The notes under the pieces were generated by a model. The model had not been told where the DNA came from. It was given only the letters and a program-made list of their open reading frames with translations, and ran no database searches. Shown one piece after another: positions 57,263-64,000 of a stretch of 64,000 bases of DNA. The DNA is taken from the NCBI GenBank assembly GCA_036873135.1, contig JAPTYO010000039.1, positions 62,001 to 126,000 of the forward strand, in the 5' to 3' direction. Numbering within the stretch: position 1 is the stretch's first letter; the number at the start of each line of letters is the position of its first letter. The DNA comes from Clarkia xantiana subsp. parviflora. Taxonomy: Eukaryota; Streptophyta; Magnoliopsida; Myrtales; Onagraceae. The translations under genes were made by a program, and so were the position numbers.

Positions 57263-60200
57263 TTATCGTTTGGCATCACCTCCCGGAACCTCGCTATTAA
57301 TCACCGTGATCGTCAATTTGGTCATCATCAGATCTTCATCGGTAACTTGAAGAGGCTCCAAAGAGTCAACAATGTCCCTCATCAGCGGCCTGGCCTTAGG
57401 GTTTCGGTTAAGGCAGTGGTAGGCGAGCATGGCGGCTTTCTGAAACCCTTTTATAGGGTAGTCTCCTTGGAGACGAGTGTCGACTATGTTGAGGATCTTC
57501 TTCTTCTCCTTGAGCAAGGGCACCGCCCAATCCGTTAGATTCTGCTCTCGTGCAGGTCTCGATTTGTCTAGTGATTTTCTTCCGGTTATCAGCTCGAGCA
57601 GAACAACTCCGTAACTGTAAACATCGCTCCTTGGAGTCAAATGCCCTAAAAAGGAAACAAACTATTATCAAAGAGTTGATTTGATTGATGGGTGTCAATG
57701 TTGCATCACTTTTTCCCATCAAGTTTGATAGCTTTTTAAAAAAACAAGAAAACCCTCTTAAAAAGTTTAAACCTATGAAGTTTAAATCTCGTTTCTAGAT
57801 GGTAGAAATGCGTGTTTTTTACGTATTTATCATAAAAAACAAATGAAAACATAAGCATAGTCGTTTTCTGAATAAAAACAGATAGAAATGTGTGAATAGT
57901 CATAAAAATGGGTAGAAACGTAAATTTTTACAAGTTTCTAACTTGTTTTTAACTACTATTGGTTTAAACTAGAAAGTAACATTGGCAACATAAGCAACTT
58001 TAAAGGTAATTCACTCATATTTTGAGTAGGTTCTGTTTTTGTGTGAATATGCAAATCTCGAAATTAAAAAGTTATGGATGTATTTGAGGGACTAAATTGA
58101 ACAAAATCAAAAGTTTAGAGTGGATCACGTGATTTGCACACGACATTTAACGGCAAAAACTAACTGTCAACTAGTATGATACCAAAAAAAAACATTTTGT
58201 ACTAAAAGTCAGATTCGGTCAACCAAAATATCACCTGTCATAATATACTCGGGTGCAGCATACCCGTAAGTGCCCATTATACGGGTCGAAACATGAGACT
58301 TGTCTCCCTCGGGTCCATCCTTTGCAAGACCGAAGTCCGACAACTTGGCATTGTAGTCCTGTTTCACACAAGAAGTAACAAACCTCAATCAAACATCATA
58401 ACTAATGTCTTTTTTTTTTTGTTTTACAACAAAAACACTGACCATGTCTAACAATATATTAGATGTCTTAAAGTCGCGGTAGATGACGGGTTTCTCCGCA
58501 TCGTGGAGAAAGGCGAGTCCTTTGGCAGCTCCGATGGCGATCTTCATTCTTACAGCCCAGGGAAGTGGAAGCAGAACTCCTGTGAGGATTGAGAACAATA
58601 CACAGTTCCATGGATAATTAGTTGTTGTAACTCAAATACATATATATCCGAATTTGAGTTTGGATCTCCAATATAACTAACTAGCCGTGCACTTCAGAAA
58701 AGCGTGATATTAAACCGTGCACTTCGGAAACACGCGCTAAACCCTTAATTTAGTGTTTAGAGTCACACTAAATTAAGGGTTTAGCTTGTGTTTCCGAAGT
58801 ACACAGTTCAATAACGCGCGTTTCTGAAGTGTGCGGCTAGTTATATTGGACATCCAAACTCAAAGTCGGATATATGTGCATTTGAGTTGCAAAAACTGAT
58901 TATTTAGGACAAAAATTCCAATTCCATACTAAACTCGAACCATGATTGATTGAAAAAAAAAAAAGCAAACTTATTTTCTTAAAAAGAAATAAACTTTCAA
59001 CTGCATAACAAAGTGCAGGCTATGTTAATTTTTCTATTAAAACGTGTCAAAAATCGCACAAGTAACATCAATGTAATGTATTTTGAAAAAGAACTTATTA
59101 TGTTGAGCCATCTCGAGTCATGTTAAACTGAATAATGTAGCTGTCATTTATGCAATATCATTCACATTCTAATGGAAAATTTCTACACGTTTGCATTCTT
59201 TTATGATGTTGAAATTCAAAGTTCGGTTTTTTTTTGTCAAGAAAATAATTTCGGTATGTTTTTAGAAAAATAATTTAAGTTCAGCTTGTTTTATTTTTAT
59301 TATATAATTAATCCTAAATAATAATACTAATTAAAAGAATTATGTGTGTTCATGATTTGATTATTTCTCATTCAAAACTTCTTGAAAGAGACCATTTTTT
59401 CAAAGTAGAACAAGAAACGTACTTGAGAATAAATTGTGCTCCACGCTGCCACGAGGCATGTACTCGTATATTAGCACCCTGTGTTCATCTTCACAGCAGT
59501 AACCAATCAACTTCACCAAGTTTGGATGCGAAAGCTGCCCCAAAAATATAACTTCTGCCTAAAGTACAAAATACTCGTTAATGTAAGAGAATACCGAAAA
59601 TTCAATCCGTGATTGAGGAGCACTTTGTTTGCTTTCATTAATAAATCAATAATACTTACTTCTCAAAACGGCTAAATAAAGTTTAAATACTGAAAGTAAA
59701 ATCTTAATCCTAGAACAAAATCCGAAAATAACAAATACGTTCTAACATATAAAATGTGGTTTTGACTTTCTAGATTAAGGAATTTGACTGGAGAAAAAAT
59801 TCGTACTTATGGCGAAGCCATGAGTATTGCTCAGAGAAAAAATTGTATGCGCGCCAAAATCCAACACGGTAGTCGCATAATTGACAATTTCGTCCGCATC
59901 AGTTGGGAAATTGATAGAGGTTTTTTTTTTTTGGACAATGTACTAGTTGAACTTAAACAATGTTGCAATAAGTTCTTTGAGTAAATTCATACATGGTCTT
60001 AAAAAAAAATCAATTTGCTAATTGATCTTTGCGAAATTCCCAAATTTCTAATTGAATTTCGATGACACGTGCACTCTCCGTCACCTTTTAACAACAAATT
60101 AGACGGAGCTAGCAAATTGTCCAAAAGAAAATTCAACTAGCAAATTGTCCAGAAAAAAGTTCAACTAGAAAATTGTCCAGGTCTAGTTTATATAGAAATT

Positions 60201-63200
60201 GATAAACCGATAGATCATGGTTAATTTGGATTCACATCTCCTGCTCCACTCTTCCTGCTCCAGATCGTGTCTCACCGTTAACATTTCGACACGTATCCTT
60301 AAATTTAACGTTTTCCTTCTAGGGTTCACCAATCCCAATAGAGTTTCAGAAAAAAAACACAAAAATAATTACGCCCAGATACGTGGTTAGATCTTAACAA
60401 TAGGAAACGATCTGATCTGAGACAGAAAGAGTGGGGTATGAGATCTGTATCGGTTAATTTACCAGCCACTCGCGATGTCCTTGATAGCTATTGTCACCAT
60501 CATGAACCTTGACAGCAACTTGAAGAGCCTCAAGTCCCTCCCTAAGATCATCAGTGAACCCTTTGTATACATGTCCAAAACCTCCTCCACCCAACACTCT
60601 ATCTTGTCGGAAATTCGCGGTTATGATCTTCAGCTCATGATAGGCGAATGCCACCAATGGATTCGCTGCGGAATCACGCCGCAAGTCTTCTACTTCCTCG
60701 GGATTCGACGGTAATCTGCTGTTTTCTTTTCGTGATCTTGTGGATGCGATTTCGGTTTTCGGGGACTCTGGATGTAAAAAGCAGAACAAATGAAGATGTG
60801 AGTATTGGAGCAACTGTTTTGGGTGTATTTCATGGCAAGATATCTAGGGCTAGGTACGACCCTGGGTTAGGGTCGCCTGGGTCTGGTGACCCCGACTCAG
60901 GGTCGGACCTAGCCTATGGTTAGGTCCGGCTAGGTCAATTTGGGAAAATGGTTTGGTTTTGAAATTTTAGGACTAAATTGAACAAAATAAAAATTAAGGA
61001 TGCATTAGATGGACTAAATTGTAACAATATTGAAAGTTTTGGACTGCTCACGTGCATGGCACATGCCATTTAACGGCCGTTTTTGACGGAATGGTAACGG
61101 AAGTACCAAAACAGTAAGGTTTGGAAACATATGGTACCAATTCGGTACAAAAAAATACTAATGGTATGAACAGTGTAAATTTTGCAAACATGTGGTACCA
61201 AAAGGACCCTTAACCCAATATAATGGAAATACTGAAGGGGATAAGATAAAGTCATATGATGTTAGGGCTGGCAATTCGTGCGGGTCGTGCGTATTCGTGT
61301 CGTGCTAGCTTTGTGTCGTGTTCTGGGGGTCAGCCCAAACCCAGCCCAATATGAAAAATCAGCATGAAAAACCTAGAATAAATTGAATAAAAAATCAAAT
61401 ATAAAATTTTTAAAATTATCATGCTATATCGTGTTATCGTGTCGTGCCGTGTCATTAATATCAAATCCAAACTCGCAATTTTCGTATCGTGTTCGTATCG
61501 GCCCATCGTGCCGGGCCCAAATTGCCCGTCCTATATGATGTGGAGGCAGATAAGATTCAACACCACTTCCATGAAAAGTTAGGCACCTATCACTACGTGA
61601 ATGAAAACACCCTTGTACATGTTTTACTAATGGCCTAATCCTAAAGTATTGCAAAGTCAAAAGAGCACAGTTTTTTCCACTGAATTTCCCACAACACAAT
61701 ATTAATTAATCAAAATCAATTCCATTTTTTTAAGGGTTATGTGTCAATTTGATGTCTCGGGATTAAATTGTTACTTTCAAGTGTCCTAGGTTTCAACTTT
61801 GTTGCTATTTTGTGTCTCGCCAAATTTTGAAGTTAAATTTAACAGAGACCGTTTATGTGTTGGTCACATGACCGAATAAATTAAAAAATTCTCTAAATTA
61901 CCCAAAATGTTCGAAATCGCCGGAATCGTGTCAGCCCGGAATCATAGGTGGGTGACCATAATCAATTAAAGTTAACTCTAACATTGGACGGAAAACAAAA
62001 CTAAAACCCGAGACACCAAATATTAACAATTTAATCTTGAAAACCCGAAACACTATTTTTATCATTTTTTTTAAAGATAATTTTAACAGATTCTGGTGGA
62101 TTCCAAGAATCAAGAACATGGATATGATCAGATGGGTACTGATAGAACATTGATTCTGCAATTCTCACACATATCTTTCTTACATGCAAAGAGCTGAAAC
62201 TTTGTAACTTCATTTTGTTGAAGATACCAACCTAATTTAGCGTTTGAGGAGACTCTGTAAATGGAGGATGAATATCTCCTGCCTTAGTATCTCTGTCTTG
62301 GTTTCTGTCCTATAAATCTTAGCCACACATCTACAATCTGTCGGATGAATATCTCCTGCCTTAGTATCTCTGTCTTGGTTTCTGTCCTATAAATCTTAGC
62401 CACACATCTACAATCTGTCTCCTCTCCCATTTATTTATTTCTCTTTATGCACTTATTTGTTTTTATTTTGACAAATAATTTAAATTCACACGCGCCCCAA
62501 TAAAAGTCATCTCATGTCTCACCATATTTTCTCGGTGAAAACTGACAACAACAGAGTAAAAAACCTTATTATACGACACATTTATCATTCCTTATATAAA
62601 CCATGTATATATATAATATTATTATATTATATTATTGTAAGTATACTTTTTATACTGTTATTATAAATTATAATATAATATAATACTATATATTATATAT
62701 ATAATTACTGTTTTTAGTTAGTAAGTTTTATGAATCGTATTAACGCATCAGTAAATTATACTCATAAAAGTTGTGGGTGATATATATAATCTGAACCAGA
62801 TTTCTAAAAAAAAAAATCACTTCACTTTTTTCTTCTTCTTTAATCTTGAAATCACTTCACCTAACCTTATACTATTATACTATTGCTCTTATCTTGTGTA
62901 TAATATATATAAATATATATTGGAATTCGCATACTATTTTTATACTGATACTTTTAGTATATATATATATATAGTTTTTTTTTTTTGCCAAAAGTATATA
63001 TATATAGTTAAAATAAATAAAAATTAGAATTTTTTTTTGGTAAAAAATAAAAATTAGAATAAAAACAATAATCAGTAAATACTTCATGTAAAACTAGCAT
63101 AACATAAATCTTATTAATAAACAAAAACTACTATATAAAAACAATTTATTATATATTAATACATAGTATTATATTATAATATATAATAGGTACGTGTACA

Positions 63201-63585
63201 TAAAAAAAATATATTTATATAACATGTTTTATTCAAAAAGATATTACATATTATATAATAAAACTAATTTTTTAACAGTCAAGTCAAAAGGAAAAAAATA
63301 ATATACAACAATAATATATATTATATATAGATGTATGTACATATATAAAGAATTGGGATAAATAAAGTTGTATAATAATATTTTATTATGTTGTCACCAA
63401 GCAAAATTAAATAGTGAGGTGACATTTTATTAGGGAACGTGTGGCTTCAGAATTATTTGTCAAAATAAAAATAAATAAGTACATAGAAAAAACAAATAAA
63501 AGGGAGAGGAAATAAATCATAGATGTGTGGCTGGGATTTATAAGGCAGAAACCAAGACAGGGATACCAAGGCAGGAGATTTTCAT
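57263..63585 (-). CDS. Receptor-like cytoplasmic kinase VII, PBL16-like
   Basis: Six exons (63585-63567, 60767-60463, 59558-59423, 58579-58443, 58358-58235, 57645-57263) give 367 aa from the in-frame ATG at 63585. RLCK-VII kinases relay signals from membrane receptors at the plasma membrane. The PBL16-type signature [20 protein letters not shown] precedes the kinase domain. Kinase motifs are complete: [12 protein letters not shown] loop, Lys in [11 protein letters not shown], Glu in AEVIFLGQL, catalytic [12 protein letters not shown] (Tyr for His of HRD, usual in this group), SDFGLAKDG, and [11 protein letters not shown]. The family's N-terminal MGNC acylation start is present at 63626 but in another frame: [14 protein letters not shown] then TGA, one base short of joining the downstream frame. 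If the sequence is right, the kinase starts MKISCL and lacks that signal. Intron 1 (2.8 kb) holds MITEs and an inverted repeat of its own 5' end. Confidence 0.88.
58075..58230. mobile_element. Partial long-TIR MITE in kinase intron 5
   Basis: AACGGCAAAAACTAACTG, GGACTAAATTGAACAAAA and the TCGGTCAAC-type end match fragments of the subfamily at 2970 and 60945. The copy is truncated. Confidence 0.5.
58628..58889. mobile_element. Foldback MITE in kinase intron 3
   Basis: Nearly the whole 260 bp is one imperfect palindrome. AACTCAAAT, TTTGAGTTTGGAT, CCAATATAACTA, CACTTCGGAAACAC and AAACCCTTAATTTAGTGT all recur inverted around a centre at about 58757. Confidence 0.85.
60219..60460. mobile_element. 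Mutator-type MITE at the 5' end of kinase intron 2
   Basis: The element (60228-60451) with ends GGATTCACATCTC and GAGATCTGTATC is bounded by exact 9-bp duplications GGTTAATTT (60219-60227 and 60452-60460). It is a sister of the neprosin-gene MITE at 25026. The proximal duplication begins two bases inside the intron, so bases +3 to +11 of the exon 2 donor are target-site sequence. Confidence 0.85.
60945..61215. mobile_element. Long-TIR MITE relative in kinase intron 1
   Basis: Contains GGACTAAATTGAACAAAAT, CACGTGCATGGCACATG, AACGGCCGTTTTTGACGG and the end AAAAGGACCCTTAACCC, marking it as a copy of the subfamily at 2970. The left end is unclear. Confidence 0.6.
61263..61533. mobile_element. 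hAT-type MITE in kinase intron 1
   Basis: The ends TAGGGCTGGCAATT and AATTGCCCGTCCTA are imperfect inverted repeats. An exact 8-bp duplication TATGATGT flanks it (61255-61262 and 61534-61541). The interior has TCGTGTCGTG repeats; same family as 5061-5349. Confidence 0.88.
61730..62060. mobile_element. Degenerate long-TIR MITE in kinase intron 1
   Basis: Shares TGTGTCAATTTG, TCTCGGGATTAAATTGTTAC, GGTCACATGACCGAATAAAT and CGGAATCGTGTCAGCCCG with the complete copy at 10633-11087. The terminal bases are eroded. Confidence 0.65.
62265..62420 (+). repeat. 78-bp tandem duplication, inverted copy of kinase exon 1/intron 1
   Basis: Two adjacent, apparently identical 78-bp units begin GGATGAATATCTCCTGCC at 62265 and 62343. 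Each resembles the reverse complement of 63520-63590, which holds the end of kinase exon 1 and its splice donor. The similarity continues to about 62530. Confidence 0.8.
62530..63390. other. AT-rich intron interior
   Basis: Very AT-rich sequence with TA-type microsatellites, forming the loop between the two inverted arms in kinase intron 1. No gene. Confidence 0.5.
63015..63060 (-). mobile_element. Ultra-short LINE insertion scar (kinase intron 1)
   Basis: A 14-base insert of 8 T plus GGTAAA (minus strand TTTACC plus poly(A)) between exact 16-bp repeats AAATAAAAATTAGAAT (63015-63030 and 63045-63060). A similar T12-GCCAAA insert lies at about 62975-62992 between TA-rich repeats. Confidence 0.65.
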
Positions 63586-63905
63586 TCGTAAATGGAAGGC
63601 TCCCTGCTGCAGCAGCAATTTCCCATTATATATATTCCCAAGCTCAGCAATTTGCCAACAAACACCTAAAAGCAGCCACTACCCATCACCCAAAATCAAA
63701 CCTTTTTCTTCCCAAACTGAACAAAAACCAACCTTTTCCAAATTTTCACTATTCCCAGATGGAGCCAAAATCAGGGCACTCCAAAAACAAGATACAAACA
63801 CAAAGCAGTGCTGTAAAGCTGTAGTTCAGCTGTGGAATGAACTCTGAAGAGGCAGTGAGTCTGTGGAGTGAAGAGAGAGAGAGAGAGTCTTGGTGGGAAA
63901 ACAAA
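63586..63905 (-). promoter_or_regulatory. Kinase-gene 5' leader with MGNC mini-ORF
   Basis: Upstream of the in-frame ATG, the minus strand holds ATG 63626 opening a 14-codon frame ([14 protein letters not shown]), then another short ATG frame (MGSGCF) near 63690, and a CT-rich tract (about 63870-63890) typical of plant leaders. The last 95 bases of the window show nothing further. Confidence 0.5.
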
Positions 63906-64000
63906 AGAGAAGCGATGGAGAAATTTGAGCGTGGTGGTGTTTGTAATGAAAAAAAAAGTTCATTTTTATTTTTTAGAATGAAGTCATGATTTGAATTTCC

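Noticed and set aside
59784..59984. 66-codon plus-strand frame in kinase intron 2
   Set aside because: No domain, lies in an intron of the opposite strand, and ends in homopolymer-rich sequence.
62265..62420. Direct repeats that could suggest a CRISPR-like array
   Set aside because: Only two adjacent 78-bp units without spacers, in a plant intron.

Overview
The window is nuclear DNA of a flowering plant, almost certainly a eudicot. The evidence is AT-rich spacers, many short GT-AG introns, a plastid chaperonin with a transit peptide, DEK1, an RLCK-VII kinase, and LTR, LINE, SINE, hAT and Mutator-type repeats. I cannot name the species.

Six host loci were rebuilt exon by exon by conceptual splicing; each closes in frame. 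(1) 2512-20154, minus: DEK1 phytocalpain, 29 coding exons, 2152 aa. (2) 22135-26725, minus: a secreted neprosin-domain protein, 7 exons, 416 aa. (3) 32806-40347, plus: a small 120-codon gene cut in its first exon by a complete Copia LTR retrotransposon (33059-39602). (4) 41707-44759, minus: a Pumilio/PUF RNA-binding protein, 5 exons, 639 aa. (5) 47267-51196, minus: chloroplast chaperonin 60 beta, 13 coding exons, 609 aa, with a probable leader intron and a perfect heat-shock element upstream. (6) 57263-63585, minus: a PBL16-like receptor-like cytoplasmic kinase whose acylation-signal exon lies out of frame by one base. On the plus strand an intronless MYB/SANT gene (54836-55405) is preceded by a truncated duplicate (53749-53988) fused to a transposon fragment.

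The rest is mostly mobile DNA. Most striking is a swarm of related long-TIR elements (ends close to GGGTTAAnAACC, 9-bp target duplications, Mutator-like) in introns of DEK1, CPN60B, PUF and the kinase. There are also hAT-type MITEs with 8-bp duplications, two solo LTRs nested inside MITEs, two tRNA-derived SINEs, LINE fragments, and at least six ultra-short LINE scars (a few bases plus poly(A), flanked by 11-21 bp direct repeats).

The genes have unrelated jobs (epidermal development, extracellular proteolysis, mRNA control, plastid protein folding, immune-type signalling), so no operon-like cooperation is implied. I found no RNA gene, CRISPR array or clearly new multi-gene system. The novelty lies in the transposon patterns and in the kinase and MYB loci.
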